Shown: positions 58,301 through 63,842 of the stretch, one piece after another
Layout: every line of letters begins with the position of its first letter
Position numbering within the stretch: the stretch's first letter is position 1
Origin: Bicyclus anynana
Taxonomy: Eukaryota; Arthropoda; Insecta; Lepidoptera; Nymphalidae
Length of the DNA stretch: 64,000 bases
Direction of reading: 5' to 3'
NCBI RefSeq assembly: GCF_947172395.1
Contig: NC_069110.1
Location: forward strand, 5,270,001-5,334,000
The notes under the pieces: model-generated
Databases searched by the model: none
Told to the model about the DNA's origin: nothing
Seen by the model: the letters and a program-made list of their open reading frames with translations, nothing else
Position numbers and translations under genes: made by a program

Positions 58301-61041
58301 TTATCGAAGTACACAAAGTCTGGATAGTATTTAAAGAAATTGATAGATTTAAGAATAATCGTTGTTCATACGCATTTGGTTAGTATTAAGACGTAATACA
58401 AGAAGACTGGGAACACGACCTGGGGGTTAATGAACTATTAAATGTAGGCGAAGTGTAAGAGTATGGTGAGATTGAGTTATATAATGGTAAAGTCTTTGAG
58501 CGTGTATTCGACAAAATATTATATTAATAAATAATAATTAATCAGTAGTGTCAGCTTTTAAAAATACACGTGCAGTATATTATCTATTAACGTTTTACAA
58601 ATAAAACTAAATAGTGGATTCGTAGATTTATTTTTGCATTATTATGCAATTGATAGTGGAGCACCTTAACTGCAAACCCAAGTAGTTGTAATTTTTAATC
58701 GTGTTTTTATTCTAGTCTTAATAAATAATAACTAATTACCTAAACGGCGTACTTTGCCCTACCATTTCTCAAAAAAAAAAGAATAGTGATTCAGCCGTCG
58801 TCCATTTAGTTACGAGTTAATTAATTTAGATTATTAATTTTTAACGAGCGGGGCCAATTTTATTTGTACTGTTGTTTTTCAGTTTCATTGAATACGATAG
58901 TTTAAGGTGGAAAGTATTTGGCTAAATGTTGAGGTATAATATGATAATTTTTAAAATTAAGAAGTATGACTGAGTACACAAATGCGATGAATATAGATTT
59001 AATTACTTTATATCTACTCTATACAGCAATCGGCAAGAGTGTTTGTGTATTCAGGGAAACGCTATGCTTTCAATGTTAATGATATAATAAATACTTAATT
59101 CAGACAGTCGTATGTGAACTAAGTAGTTATTATTTCATTTGCTAAGCTGAAACAAAAGAATACCTTTAAAATATGGTATACAAAATATTTTAAATAGCTC
59201 TGTTTGAAATTCCTTGTGAGATTCGATAATGGAGACGTTTCATAATGTATTAACATGGTGAATTGATATTTAAGTAATATACAAATAAATATCAAAACTA
59301 TTAAAGTTGTGAAAAGAAATTATACCTAAATGAGTCGATAAATTACTGAGAAACACATTATAAAAGCATACAAATTTGTACGTGGACCTATTGTGGCCTT
59401 AATCGCCTGAGACATCATATACCTACCTTTCTGTATAATCGTGAAATCTAAGAAACTATTAAGCCTAATTCAAAATTTTAGATTTATTATAGTGTATCAG
59501 CGGCGAAGAGTCCATATCGATCGATTTCCGTCGGGTCTCCTTTTAAAACTCCATACATACATATTCATTATGAAAATATACGTATGAGAAACCGAAGTTT
59601 GTATCAAGCGGTATGAATTTCCTCTTCTTTGGGTTAGAATTCCATCCTTCGCCACTGTAGTGTATAACTAGTTAGCTACTTCATGGCCACAATTTGTCCG
59701 CGTGAAATATCGCAACTTTGAAGCCCCATAAATTTTATAATTTTAGGTGTATAAAGATTCGTTTTACATTAATTTTACTATAATAATTGATGAAATATTA
59801 AAGATTTTGGTAAACTTCTCCATCGAGAGAGTGACTAACTAGTAAATCGTGATGTCTTCCACCTGGCATAAAAAAATGATAAATTTTTGTGCAAAATTAA
59901 CGTAAATAATAATATTAAAAAATGACATTTTTTATACCATTCCGATATCATAATATAAGTTACACAGTTATGTATATATATTACTAGAAAAGTACGTATT
60001 TTCTTCAATTATGTATCATTTTATTTTTATGTTAAAGAATTAAATTACCATATTATATTATTTTTGTATTAACGATAGTTACATTTATATTAATAATATT
60101 AACTATTATTTGATGAAATTAGCATTATTCAATAGAATTGTAAATTGTTTTTATTAAACTATATTACGGCATCGTTTAGTACTTACTACTATTCGTCTAG
60201 TCTGTTAGAATAGCATACACCTAATACTTAATATTTATATTGACTATAGATATGACTTATTCTGTAAAAGCAGTCTATTTCGATTGTTATAAATTACTAT
60301 CGAGAATGATTGATTGTATTTTCAAAAATATATCTTTTATCTTTCTGCTTGATAAAATATCTCTTGTATATATATTATATTACTATACAATACCTATAAA
60401 GTCAGATCATGTATATAGAAGTAACCTTTTAAAAATCACTGTATTACTTATATGTAACACAATTAACCAATAATAAATGTGAATAAAAAATGCTTGTGGT
60501 TTTATGCTTATTAGTCCCGCATGCTTATTTTATTAGTTCATTTTTAGTTTTATTTGAGTGAGGCCAGCTTTGAGCCAATTTACACAGAACGCCAATGCAA
60601 ATGCTATCATGATGTAACGATATAGCTCTTTGCCTGATCACTACTTAGTATCTAATCACAGAATAGTAGAACTAAAAAAATAATACCTTTATTAACGAAA
60701 GACTAACCTGAATTAAAATACGTAGCTAATTGCAATTGTAGATTCATTTCACTAACTAAATATCTAATAAAGTAGATGTAACAGAGTGCAGAAGTAATTA
60801 AAAGCTGGTCTACTTTAGTCCGTTTTAGTTTGTTTTTGTTTTTATTTAAATGTCCTATTCCCGTCCCGGTAGCGTGGGTGAGGGTTGGTGCGGGCTCCGC
60901 AAGACTGAGAGCGTCCCGCCGTCCGTGGGCGGGAGACTGGCGCCGGAGCTCCGCGGTCGCACGCAGCGCCCACATGCCAAGGCCAACACTATCAACCTGC
61001 CCTCCAGCGCGCGGGACGACTACAAGAAGGCCTCTGCCAAC
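13262..61041 (+). CDS. trio: trio, partial: C-terminal GEF2 half (linker, DH2, PH2, tail start), 12 exons
   Basis: Guanine nucleotide exchange factor of the Trio/Kalirin/UNC-73 family. The second GEF unit of this family acts on Rho-type GTPases in the cytoplasm at the membrane and controls actin, axon guidance and cell migration (family knowledge). Exons seen: 13262-13331, 28123-28249, 29586-29702, 40892-40957, 41142-41225, 46239-46442, 47931-48028, 48612-48804, 50362-50559, 52615-52803, 53894-54120, 60873-61041. All phases join, giving about 580 residues with DH at about 190-380 and PH at about 386-510. Signature stretches are IFGNIEAIYEWHRD, EAPEKLGPLF, CRNKPVSEYIVSEH, LLIKPIQRIQKYHLL and NNMMEVGRLKGF. 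These match the Trio/Kalirin second DH much better than the Puratrophin/PLEKHG4 type. Both gene ends lie outside the window. Introns range from 184 bp to 14.8 kb. The family call is firm; GTPase preference is inferred from the family. Confidence 0.93.
14209..14607 (+). other. 132-codon open frame in trio intron, unknown
   Basis: Begins MDVGLRTLVFFAQVILLAQP, which looks like a signal peptide, and continues with no recognisable motif. GC content is slightly higher than the surroundings. No splice sites or similarity support it. It may be chance or an old repeat. Confidence 0.2.
15205..15525 (-). mobile_element. tRNA-derived SINE family A, near full length
   Basis: Reads ttctttacaagttagccctt at one end and cactgcgctacggaggcc at the other, with ggatcgaacccgggacctcc as the reversed B box. 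Same body as 2194-2520 in reverse. Confidence 0.9.
15662..15860 (-). repeat. Dispersed repeat, probable LINE 3' region
   Basis: Contains cgcagtcgccttttacgaca tccacgggaag, a motif I recall as very common in lepidopteran LINE tails, plus a reversed accgggaccgcacggtta. The 61-codon - strand frame across it is an artefact. Confidence 0.5.
15905..16037 (-). mobile_element. tRNA-derived SINE family E
   Basis: Reverse complement has head cgcgtggcgcagtgggtagc, B box gccgtgggttcgatttcc, and body with atgtgatgagcgtctatt and a gtctgggtgg end. Confidence 0.7.
16370..17135 (+). pseudogene. RTE-type LINE reverse-transcriptase relic
   Basis: Successive frames give LQRGVRQGDVISPKLFTAAL and EDVFKLLDWNGFG, then after a stop LRFADHVVVMAE (the FADD box with the second Asp changed to His). 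Downstream, GHIVRK, GRWGPKMLEWRPRTGKRS and GRPPTRW match the RTE C-terminal tail. Stops and frameshifts break it. The end is rich in atgatgaatgatga, typical of RTE tails. Confidence 0.85.
17383..17460 (+). repeat. Single end of the 2.7-kb foldback family
   Basis: gagagcccgtcatgaccaga, cttcgtcattttataataat and ccaatgctcctaccatat align in order with the left end of the element at 2735-2815. No matching opposite end seen nearby. Confidence 0.6.
17615..17893. mobile_element. Possible MITE with gtagggttcc ends
   Basis: Left part gccaagtgcgttttaggcaa cgcac..gtagggttccct and right part ctatggaaccctaaaaa are inverse to each other over about 10 bases. A related fragment lies at 57625-57665 (acggaaccctacactgcgcg). 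Confidence 0.5.
19440..19897 (+). promoter_or_regulatory. Candidate internal promoter and 5' UTR for a short trio isoform
   Basis: A GC- and CpG-rich block (about 19490-19640) stands out from the AT-rich intron. It contains TCAGTTCAGT at 19621, which fits the arthropod initiator consensus TCAGTY, and no TATA box is obvious upstream. About 270 nt downstream is an ATG with A at -3, followed by a phase-compatible splice donor (see the exon at 19898). I saw no clear DPE at the fixed spacing. The block also carries a 107-codon open frame from 19467, which I regard as chance. Promoter activity is inferred from composition and the downstream exon. Confidence 0.45.
19898..19923 (+). CDS. trio: Candidate alternative first coding exon of trio (GEF2-only isoform)
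   Basis: ATG TGG AGC CAA ATT ATT TTC TCG AA followed by a consensus donor gtgagt. The two leftover bases AA join the first base of the 28123 exon to make Lys, giving MWSQIIFSK-RRWIPRPSK in frame. The start has A at -3. Upstream ATGs exist in the putative leader. Short isoforms carrying only the second GEF half, from internal promoters, are known in this family (UNC-73E in C. elegans). A random donor would match phase one time in three, so this stays a hypothesis without transcript data. Confidence 0.4.
20101..20318 (-). mobile_element. tRNA-derived SINE family A, head missing
   Basis: Begins with the T-rich tail and cttgattacaatctcacttg, runs through cgacatcgtaccggaacgct and stops at gaagcctcccacttgcc, so the tRNA-like head is lost. 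Confidence 0.85.
20634..20945. repeat. Direct-repeat pair, tagtcggcyaac family
   Basis: tagtcggctaacctacaatt gtaagtaggcgggtgctgttagag at 20634 and ttagtcggccaacttgcaat aattgtatgtctgcgagag at 20902 are diverged direct copies. Between them gttggctgactaaaag and gttgaccaactaaatta are further partial copies. Confidence 0.55.
21630..21846 (+). repeat. cgcgacttcgtccgcgtg repeat, full copy
   Basis: Starts ctagcggatgcccgcgactt, contains cgagaaccatggatttttcc and aaatcggttcagtcgttgca, and ends tataatattagtaggat. Other copies: 43933-44140 (+), 34511-34695 (+) and 24728-24970 (-). A well-known dispersed lepidopteran repeat (from memory). Confidence 0.8.
22748..22912. mobile_element. hAT-like end: clustered gccgactagtcggc palindromes plus hairpin
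   Basis: 22751-22850 carries five or more variants of the palindrome gccgactagtcgg separated by taaa or caaa spacers, after tagtgatgcgccgactag. It is followed immediately by a 28-bp hairpin (22851-22878 with 22882-22909, one mismatch, 3-nt loop; arm starts aaaagaatgtctgaaatttt). Subterminal palindromic clusters of this kind fit hAT elements, but no transposase or second end was seen. Confidence 0.6.
24728..24970 (-). repeat. cgcgacttcgtccgcgtg repeat, reverse copy
   Basis: Starts tattattataaaggcgaaag, contains a gtgtgtgtgtgtg run, atgcgatttaactgaaattt, and gcgaacgaagtcgcgggcct ccgctagtag at the end. Confidence 0.75.
25586..26085. repeat. Three tandem copies of a ~160-170-bp unit
   Basis: Units begin tggggag or tggggaaa at 25594, 25766 and 25924. 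Each contains gccatattgga or a variant, gacgtttct(t/a)ag, tagtcatg(c/t)attgtcat, and ggtcaaattaagattccaag followed by atacatag. Copies 2 and 3 are closer to each other; copy 1 has extra tagtcatgta repeats at about 25675-25700. Confidence 0.85.
28123..28249 (+). CDS. trio: trio exon b: basic Lys/Ala/Pro linker
   Basis: 127-nt exon with acceptor gaactctttcag and donor AAG|gtatct. One split base plus 42 codons read RRWIPRPSKSQAKGEK and continue as a Lys/Ala/Pro/Ser-rich tract ending EKKLK. The strongly basic RRWIPRP opening recalls the basic, phospho-rich linkers between the two GEF units of Trio proteins. It is the first exon shared by the long form and the proposed short form. GC content is clearly above the flanking intron. 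An open frame extends upstream to an ATG at 28076, but the good acceptor inside it argues against using that start. Confidence 0.8.
28250..29585 (+). other. trio: trio intron (1.3 kb), no feature
   Basis: Bounded by gtatct and tttgcag. AT-rich. A GC-richer patch at about 29120-29280 has an open frame of 67 codons with no recognisable similarity. A microrepeat of gaaagatat lies near 29290-29320. Nothing else seen. Confidence 0.7.
29586..29702 (+). CDS. trio: trio exon c: acidic linker
   Basis: 117 nt, phase 0 at both ends, acceptor gtacgtacatttgcag, donor CAG|gtaacg. The 39 codons read LPYAETVRLEDGENNAVALD and then an Asp/Glu/Ala/Leu-rich tract ending PPPMEPIQ. No domain is present; it is probably a disordered acidic segment between the SH3 and DH2 regions. 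The call rests on clean splice sites, a full open frame and phase agreement with both neighbours. Confidence 0.8.
29784..29905 (+). pseudogene. LINE C-terminal tail fragment
   Basis: Reads KKDLKELGLSDEDAYQRSKW then RRLIGKADPV and a stop, followed by gaagaagaagat. The pattern (LxExGL-x-DA-x-R-x-KWR-x-L-x-x-x-DP) is the usual end of many insect RTE/BovB-like ORFs. Confidence 0.75.
30118..30335 (+). repeat. LINE 3' end and SINE-like tail
   Basis: One frame gives TVKIWTAFPASEF and FQSRVNRDLLGKRVPP before a stop, resembling the end of Jockey-like ORF2. It is followed by cgcttaccatcagacgtgat and gcgcttgcttata, a common lepidopteran repeat tail. Confidence 0.6.
31541..31810 (+). mobile_element. tRNA-derived SINE family D
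   Basis: Head cctcattagtcccgtggtaa, B box tagggttcgaatcccgaata, body gccgtcggtcctgtgcttga, gtgtcggtctgccgtcccat and gggaatagagagtgcacctg. A second, 5'-truncated copy lies at 50103-50226. The overlapping open frames on both strands are repeat-derived. Confidence 0.8.
32398..32452 (+). mobile_element. SINE family A 3' tail fragment
   Basis: ccttccatcttacactgcag and tcaagggctaacttgtcata with A-rich end match only the last ~55 bp of family A. Confidence 0.65.
33556..33615 (+). repeat. Copy of the ccgacttccaaaaaggag family
   Basis: ccgacttccaaaaaggagga then ggttctacgttcggctgtat and a T-run, nearly identical to 7768-7815. Confidence 0.75.
34511..34695 (+). repeat. cgcgacttcgtccgcgtg repeat copy
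   Basis: acggacgcccgcgacttcgt ccgcgtgaaa followed by accctactctta, acccaaatcggtccagccat and a tatatattaagattt end. Confidence 0.75.
35403..35453. repeat. 18-bp inverted repeat
   Basis: aacaaaaatattgttgaa (35403-35420) and ttcaacaatatttttgtt (35436-35453) are exact reverse complements with a 15-nt loop in AT-rich intron. Confidence 0.85.
35695..36270. repeat. GC-rich block with gcggcgccgc palindromes, unclassified
   Basis: 35715-35815 contains cgttgcggcgccgcatcgca, cggtgcggcgccgcaacgtt and gcagcggcgccgtagcag, all around the palindrome gcggcgccgc, with gagcacacg repeated on both sides. 35965-36270 has atggcgacgtcgccagcggc, aaaatggcggctgaatggcg and gtggcaacgtcgccaagccg. Open frames overlap in all phases without splice support. 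Possibly a MITE cluster, possibly a CpG-rich regulatory block. Confidence 0.4.
36925..37002 (-). mobile_element. SINE family B, 3' end fragment
   Basis: tcatcattatcaacccatat, tcggctcactgctgagctcg, agtctcctctcagaatgaga: reverse of the family B end. Confidence 0.72.
38747..38935 (+). mobile_element. tRNA-derived SINE family C
   Basis: Head gcctcaatagctcaacggta agagcggt followed by B box ggtggttcgatccccgcccg, body gtcgtacccattcctagcac, and an A-rich end. The anticodon-loop region is one base too long for a clean tRNA, and the unit continues into a SINE body. Confidence 0.75.
40215..40346 (-). mobile_element. tRNA-derived SINE family C, reverse copy
   Basis: tgggcggggatcgaaccacc and acagttgagctattgaggct are the reversed B box and head of the unit at 38747, with gggtatgacaatag matching its body. 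Confidence 0.75.
40545..40836 (-). mobile_element. tRNA-derived SINE family A, next to trio exon d
   Basis: T-rich start, gatggagcgggcttacttgt, tcgtaccggaacgcttaatc, and a degraded head ending cgcgccacggaggcc. Its head ends 55 bp before the exon at 40892. Confidence 0.85.
40892..40957 (+). CDS. trio: trio exon d: short Ala/Pro linker exon
   Basis: 66-nt phase-0 exon with acceptor aattcgcag and donor CGG|gtgagt. The 22 codons read DPQAVLQQAPIPTATAAAPV then AR. It is low-complexity and phase 0 on both sides, so it could be skipped without breaking the frame. A tRNA-derived SINE on the - strand ends only about 55 nt upstream and its flank supplies the long T-tract before the acceptor. The exon is followed by the shortest intron of the gene (184 bp). 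Confidence 0.72.
41142..41225 (+). CDS. trio: trio exon e: linker before DH2, donor uncertain
   Basis: Acceptor ggtaacattttcag. Frame 0 reads NSLALDALETNGGPADIAEI and then EQIVKEKM. The phase-0 donor I chose, AAAATG|gttcga, is poor. An alternative in-frame GT lies at ATA|gtcaag, 15 nt earlier. The frame stays open to a TAA at 41238. The acceptor and reading frame look real; the 3' border may be off by a few codons, or the exon may be used in only some transcripts. Confidence 0.6.
41508..41766 (+). mobile_element. SINE family A, 5'-truncated
   Basis: Starts within the B box (cggttcgaaccccggctggg), contains cgatttagcgttccggtacg and ends ggctaactaacatctaaag plus an A-run. Confidence 0.85.
42245..42365. 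repeat. Short inverted repeat, cattctcacgtttctg
   Basis: attctcacgtttctg at 42252 and cagaaacgtgagaat at 42353 are exact reverse complements about 90 bp apart; a tattagt/gatcgttag extension is imperfect. Possibly a small MITE. Confidence 0.5.
42690..43000 (-). mobile_element. SINE family B, longest copy
   Basis: Runs from tcattaacaacccatattgg through gcggattggcaaaagtcaca and gaaaattctcaggtttgcag to the reversed tRNA-like head accggattcgaacctacgcc and atccactaggctatcatg. About 310 bp. It directly abuts the family A fragment at 43001. Confidence 0.82.
43001..43335 (-). mobile_element. SINE family A interrupted by a ~210-bp GC-rich insert
   Basis: 43001-43049 (atgcagtctaagatgaaagc) is the tail part and 43263-43335 (accgaaacgctaaaccgttt, ggcggtacg) is the body part. 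Between them 43050-43262 is foreign to family A and GC-rich (cacgccccccggcccgcgcg). Confidence 0.6.
43933..44140 (+). repeat. cgcgacttcgtccgcgtg repeat copy
   Basis: actagcggacgcccgcgact tcgtccgcgtgaaatt, ctctcgcgaaccatggattt, ccaaatcggttctgtagttg, acaaacatccatatagac. A short internal duplication of the cagagtaa..tctattttca segment is visible at 44030-44070. Confidence 0.8.
44412..44456. repeat. GT-rich microsatellite
   Basis: tatgtgtgtgtttgtgtcta agtgagtgcgtgtgtgtgta: irregular GT repeat in intron. Confidence 0.8.
45968..46065 (-). repeat. Pyrimidine-rich repeat end (reverse of the ggtaggg family)
   Basis: cggtcaagctttgctttgac ttgc followed by ccctatccctactctaacac taccctactctaccc. It is the inverse of 61250-61425 and related to 11870-11955 and 36275-36350 (agcgaagcctgatcgggtct). 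Confidence 0.6.
46239..46442 (+). CDS. trio: trio exon f: Gly/Ala/Glu-rich linker and start of DH2 (CR1)
   Basis: 204 nt, phase 0 at both ends, acceptor gtaatatatag, donor ATG|gtatga. The first 34 residues are Gly/Ala then Asp/Glu-rich. The DH domain then starts at KKREYVLRELYETEEVYV and continues SDLRLVCEGYMKYMM. This is conserved region 1 of RhoGEFs; the Glu residues of the ETEE motif include the one that contacts the GTPase switch I region (family knowledge). The match to the E-x-x-YV-x-DL core of Trio/Kalirin DH2 is clear. Confidence 0.92.
46443..47930 (+). other. trio: trio intron (1.5 kb) with SINE
   Basis: Holds a dispersed repeat fragment at about 46490-46600 (aggatgttgcggagtattcc and following), a poly-T run at 47360-47378, and a 5'-truncated SINE at 47540-47797. 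The part 46620-47360 shows nothing recognisable. Confidence 0.65.
47540..47797 (+). mobile_element. SINE family A, 5'-truncated
   Basis: atcctgggttcaatccccgg, ggctggtaggaggcttcgtg, ttaatgttccggtacgatgt and ggctaacttgtaaagaataa plus an A-run. The A box is missing. Confidence 0.88.
47931..48028 (+). CDS. trio: trio exon g: DH2 domain, FGNIEAIYEWH segment
   Basis: 98 nt, acceptor gactcatgttcag, donor GA|gtaagt. Reads EPNSEPPVPEALRDRRLRM, then IFGNIEAIYEWHR with a split Asp completed by the next exon. The segment FGNIxxIYxWH is diagnostic of the Trio/Kalirin DH2 helix region. The short EPNSEPPVPEAL insert corresponds to the loop between the first two DH helices. Confidence 0.93.
48612..48804 (+). 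CDS. trio: trio exon h: DH2 domain core
   Basis: 193 nt, acceptor cgttttgtgcag, donor CAG|gtaatt. Reads KFVRELEGCIEAPEKLGPLF, then a middle segment including NMYEIYCRNKP, VSEYIVSEHENYFHEL and LGHKLQ. EDPEKLG-, YCxNKPxSE- and LGH(R/K)LQ-type motifs are hallmark Trio/Kalirin DH2 positions. GC content is markedly higher than the flanks. The acceptor tract is short, and a dispersed repeat ends about 40 nt upstream. Confidence 0.94.
48805..50361 (+). other. trio: trio intron (1.6 kb) with SINE fragment
   Basis: Mostly AT-rich. Contains a GC-richer patch at 48965-49030 of unknown nature and a 5'-truncated SINE at 50103-50226. The open frame at 48595-48957 is the exon read through into the intron. 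Confidence 0.65.
50103..50226 (+). mobile_element. SINE family D, 5'-truncated
   Basis: ggtacacccccgtgcctcgt, aagccgtcggtcctgtgcct, gtgtcggtctgccatccaat and gggaatagagagtgcaccta match the body of 31541-31810. Confidence 0.8.
50362..50559 (+). CDS. trio: trio exon i: DH2 conserved region 3 (catalytic helix)
   Basis: 198 nt, phase 0 at both ends, acceptor ttttttcaccaatttcag, donor ACG|gtaaga. Contains LGDLLIKPIQRIQKYHLLVK, the most conserved RhoGEF block (PxQRxxKYxLLL), which forms the long helix that docks on the GTPase. It ends with IPKNANNMMEVGRLKGF, the DH-PH connector typical of Trio and Kalirin (NxMMxVGRLxGF). Confidence 0.95.
50560..52614 (+). other. trio: trio intron (2.1 kb) with degenerate tandem repeat
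   Basis: Lies exactly between the DH and PH coding parts. The main feature is the diverged tandem repeat at 51175-51645. The stretches 50580-51170 and 51660-52600 are AT-rich with no gene. Confidence 0.7.
51175..51645. repeat. Degenerate tandem repeat, ~4-5 copies of ~100 bp
   Basis: Recurring blocks ttagatgacatgacattgat, ccagcgctgattaagagc and atgatttctgactgttt, followed by a tta-rich segment and cagaaatg/cccctctt, begin at about 51175, 51296, 51406, 51491 and 51590. Copies are diverged and variable in length. Confidence 0.75.
52615..52803 (+). CDS. trio: trio exon j: PH2 domain, N-terminal half
   Basis: 189 nt, phase 0, acceptor gtatttattgcag, donor CTG|gtatgt. Reads GNIQAQGQFMFQEPLVVSD, then KGKELHVFLFQQCVIFAEAV and a segment ending YNYKAHVL. 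The first PH strands follow the G-x-(L/I)-x-x-QGxF pattern, and the RRVFLFEQxVIFSE-type strand is present in the form ELHVFLFQQCVIFAE. PH domains C-terminal to DH domains modulate exchange activity and bind phosphoinositides or partners (family knowledge). Confidence 0.94.
52804..53893 (+). other. trio: trio intron (1.1 kb) splitting the PH domain
   Basis: GC content is somewhat higher than in other introns. It contains a LINE-tail-like segment near 53130-53225 (ccggcaacgcactggtgtca) and a 137-codon open frame at 53354-53767 with no recognisable similarity and no splice support. I regard both as repeat-derived. Confidence 0.55.
53894..54120 (+). CDS. trio: trio exon k: PH2 domain, C-terminal half
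   Basis: 227 nt, acceptor tttactgcttcag, donor GC|gtaagt (split Ala). Reads INKMELEEVEGTNMFIIHTV through RQSFLCRAPEVRRKHWIQTL and then STILKSQQEFGAFLENP. The invariant PH-domain Trp in the last helix is present (RKHWIQ). The sequence after the helix (QQEFGAFLENPSLIKHRE) aligns with the Trio/Kalirin NFLNALTSPIEYQR region. Confidence 0.93.
57098..57975. mobile_element. Inverted-repeat element carrying a SINE
   Basis: Left arm about 57098-57225 contains gatctgacat, ttttcacaaagatgaaacc, ggttttcagtag and atgtgctttgaatacctgcg. The right arm about 57870-57975 carries the reverse complements (caaagacgcaggttttcaaa, gcacatggcactactgaaaa, gggtttcatcttagtgaaaa, gtcagatcgctc). The interior contains a SINE family B 3' part at 57737-57850 and actagccaaggt on both sides of it (57690, 57848). 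Confidence 0.7.
57737..57850 (+). mobile_element. SINE family B, 3' part
   Basis: tctgcgtgtgtgagtcaatc, cgcaatgggccagcgaggcg, ctcgagctcagcagtgagcc, gaatatgggttgataacgac match the copies at 6703-6830 and 42690-43000. Confidence 0.78.
60873..61041 (+). CDS. trio: trio exon l: tail after PH2
   Basis: 169 nt, acceptor attcccgtcccggtag, donor AAC|gtgagt. The first base completes the split Ala, then VGEGWCGLRKTESVPPSVGG and a segment ending ANTINLPSSARDDYKKASAN. No known domain; Ser/Arg/Pro-rich tail. GC content is far above the flanks. The frame and phase agree with the PH exon 6.7 kb upstream. It ends phase 0 with no stop, so at least one further exon lies beyond the window or went unrecognised in 61042-64000. 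Confidence 0.82.
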
Positions 61042-61249
61042 GTGAGTTCTCGCGGCGCCTATTCTCTATGATCAACATCAACTATACCTATCATACAGCA
61101 AGACAGCAATACTGTTTGGCGGCAGATAGTTCGTCTGCCACGTAGAAGTATATATAAAAGATAGTGAGGTTTGTTACAACACTTGTAACTCGAGATCTTC
61201 TGGACTGATTTGGCTCAAAATTGGTGAAGAAGTAGCTGAGAGCCAGGAA

Positions 61250-61425
61250 AAGGAAGGAAGGGGTAGGGTTGAGTAGGGGTATGATACGGTTGGTAGAGGG
61301 TGGGAGTATGAAAGGGTAAATGTAGGGTAAGGGTAGAGTAGTGGTAGGGTAGGGGTAGGGTAGGAATAGGACAGGGGTAGGGAATGTGTCAAAGCGAAGC
61401 TTGACCGGGTCCGCTAATAGAAGTA
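61250..61425 (+). repeat. G-rich ggtagggta-type repeat with agcgaagcttgaccgggtcc end
   Basis: Irregular runs of ggtagggtagggg over about 130 bp, ending gtcaaagcgaagcttgaccg ggtccgctaat. The same end occurs at 11920-11950, 36315-36345 and, reversed, at 45968. A dispersed element end, not a coding region despite the - strand open frame of Pro/Tyr/Ser. Confidence 0.6.
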
Positions 61426-63537
61426 TAAGTACTACTAGTAAAACTCCTCACTGCAAAACTTCATGATGGCCAATTCTGTTGTCAGTCCAATTGTGGAAGT
61501 GGAACAGACAAACTTACATTCACGTTTTTAATTCTACTTAGCTATTATGATCTTTAATGTCCCAGCTTTGAAATTTCAGTGCCTTTCATACACAATAGCC
61601 AAAGATTTTATATTAGAAATTGCTTGGAAATTTTATTATCTTATCAATGGGAATTCTTAAAATATAGGAGTGGGGATTTGGAGGATATAATGTTAAATGA
61701 ATTAACGACTACTACTAGATTTAATAATGACCGGCTGGCACACTGACGTGCTCTCCGAGGCACGGGCGTTTAACAACACCGAAATCCCCCTGACCGAAAA
61801 GGACCCTTGACCTTGACCCCTTGAATTGACCCAGGACTTCTCATGACCCCTTAATATCTCCTAGGTTTAAGAACTACTCGTAGACTCAACAACAAAAGGT
61901 CAAGGGTCAGCTCTGCCCTGACTGTTATCGGACCCACTGCTAAGGACTACTAGTTGGCGAGGATAGCGAATATTAGTCTTATTTAAAAGATTTGACAAAT
62001 GTTTTTTTAAACCAAAAATAAACTAGAAACTTCCAAATTCCGAATAACTTTCTTGTATAGAAATCTCTAAACAGAATGGCAAAATTAATACATAATAAAA
62101 TACATTTTATTTATTTTCGCTTATATGGGAGATTGGTGCACAATACTCCATGGTGATCATTATTAACCAACTATCTAGCACGCAATTACAAGGACTGCCA
62201 ACATAGAGTTCTTGCGCCCGCTTCAAACTGTTCTATGTATAACAATGTCACTGCAACACCATTTCATGAATCGAACTCAAAGTCAAAATTCTCTCTTCTC
62301 ATTGGTCGATTCAGTCACGCGATACTCAGCCAATATCGCTTTTAAAAAAAGGGACTTGATCAACCTAGTTCTTCACCTCATTTACAACATTGACACTACA
62401 TCTACGTTCAACAAGTCATAACTTATAGAAAACGAAATACTCACTCCTCATTGGTCTGTGCGCATGGCGGACATCTAATACCGCTTTAAAGAGAGGGCTT
62501 ACATACTGGCTGGTTATCTGATTTTTTTTTTATTTACATTAGATTTTGTAATTTTTTTTTCCTAAATTATGTATCAATCCTATTACTGCACCCTTGCGTG
62601 TGTAGTTCAAGAATCTGTAAAGAATATATTTGGAATATTTTTGTCAGGTTGAGGCAAAACACTTGGCACTACTTTTTTTTATAAATGAATACACAACATA
62701 CTTGTAATAACCTGTTAAACATCTTTTAGCTTTGTCACTAACACTTGAGAATGACATTGACAACTGATAACCTGAAGATAAGTTATTCAATCATATAGGA
62801 GAGTACCTAACATAATTCAACGAACTCTACATACATTTTTTACTATTAAAAATTGGATGGAACATGGATAACACGTCGCTCAACGTAATCGTTAGCAAGA
62901 CCTAAACGAATTGCTTATTATTTTTTATTATATGTTACAAACTACAGTTTATTATATTTACGAAAAGCTTCTAAGTTAGCTTCTTCATATTAACGTCCAT
63001 CCAACCACAAAAATGGTATGTAAGTTCTAAAAAAGAATGCGGCATATAAGACAATCCTAAGAACTAACTTGACTGTGAAGGTTACAATCAGCGCCCAAAG
63101 TCAATTTCTTTTGTGAGCTCGCTTCGTGGAATGGTCTACAACGCCTCAGCATACTAATAGTCGTATACCGCTTATTCTACATGAACTTTATCAGTAACTA
63201 ACTAATAAGGCACAAGAAAGAAGCCGAGCAACTTGTTTGTGTATAAATCTCTAAACAAAATTCCAAAATAGAGATACGAGAGAGTAAATTTATCTTTGTA
63301 TAATTGTTATTTTCGCTTTTGTTGGAGATTAATGCACAATTTAAACAGCACCTCTCTGAAAATTTATTTCTTCAAAGAACGTTCCATTACACACCGACAC
63401 GCTGTCTGTCAATTAACTACTGTTAAACGTTTGTCCCTTACCAGTACTACTGATAACACTTATGATAAGATTTGATTACACTGACAGAAAATATTGTATA
63501 GACAAATATGAATCAATGGAAATGGGACTATCGATTT

Positions 63538-63842
63538 AAAAATTCATCAACATCATCATCATCATATCAGCCGATGGACGTCCACTGCAGGACATAGGCC
63601 TTTTGGACTTCCAAACATCACGATACTGAGCCAACTGCACCCAGCGAATCCCTGCGACTCGCTTGATGTCGTCAATCCACCTGGTGGGGGGTCGACCAAC
63701 ACTGCGCTTACTAGTGCGGGGTCGCCATTCCATCACTTTAGGACCACAACGTCTTGAACTATGTGCCCCGCCCATTGCCACTTCAGGTTCGCAACTCGTT
63801 GAGCTATGTCGGTGACTTTGGTTCTTCTGCGGATCTCCTCAA
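63538..63842 (-). pseudogene. RTE-type LINE 3' end
   Basis: - strand reads GPKVMEWRPRTSKRSVGRPP, TRWIDDIKRVAGIRWVQLAQ and ends after GRPSAD in an atgatgatgatgatg repeat. Same tail as 16900-17135, better preserved. Truncated at the 5' side. Confidence 0.88.

Larger units (their letters stand above)
54121..60872 (+). other. trio: trio intron (6.8 kb), AT-rich
   Basis: The stretches 54130-56560, 58000-60830 and most of the rest show only AT-rich sequence. Two short direct repeats occur at about 56638-56700 and 56717-56870 (atatgtaaccacct and gtcgcaataatatactgcca-like units). The inverted-repeat element at 57.1-57.97 kb is listed separately. Confidence 0.65.

Noticed and set aside
61250..61400. 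Internal telomeric repeats
   Set aside because: The insect telomere repeat is ttagg; these are irregular ggtaggg runs at the end of a dispersed element found at several other places.
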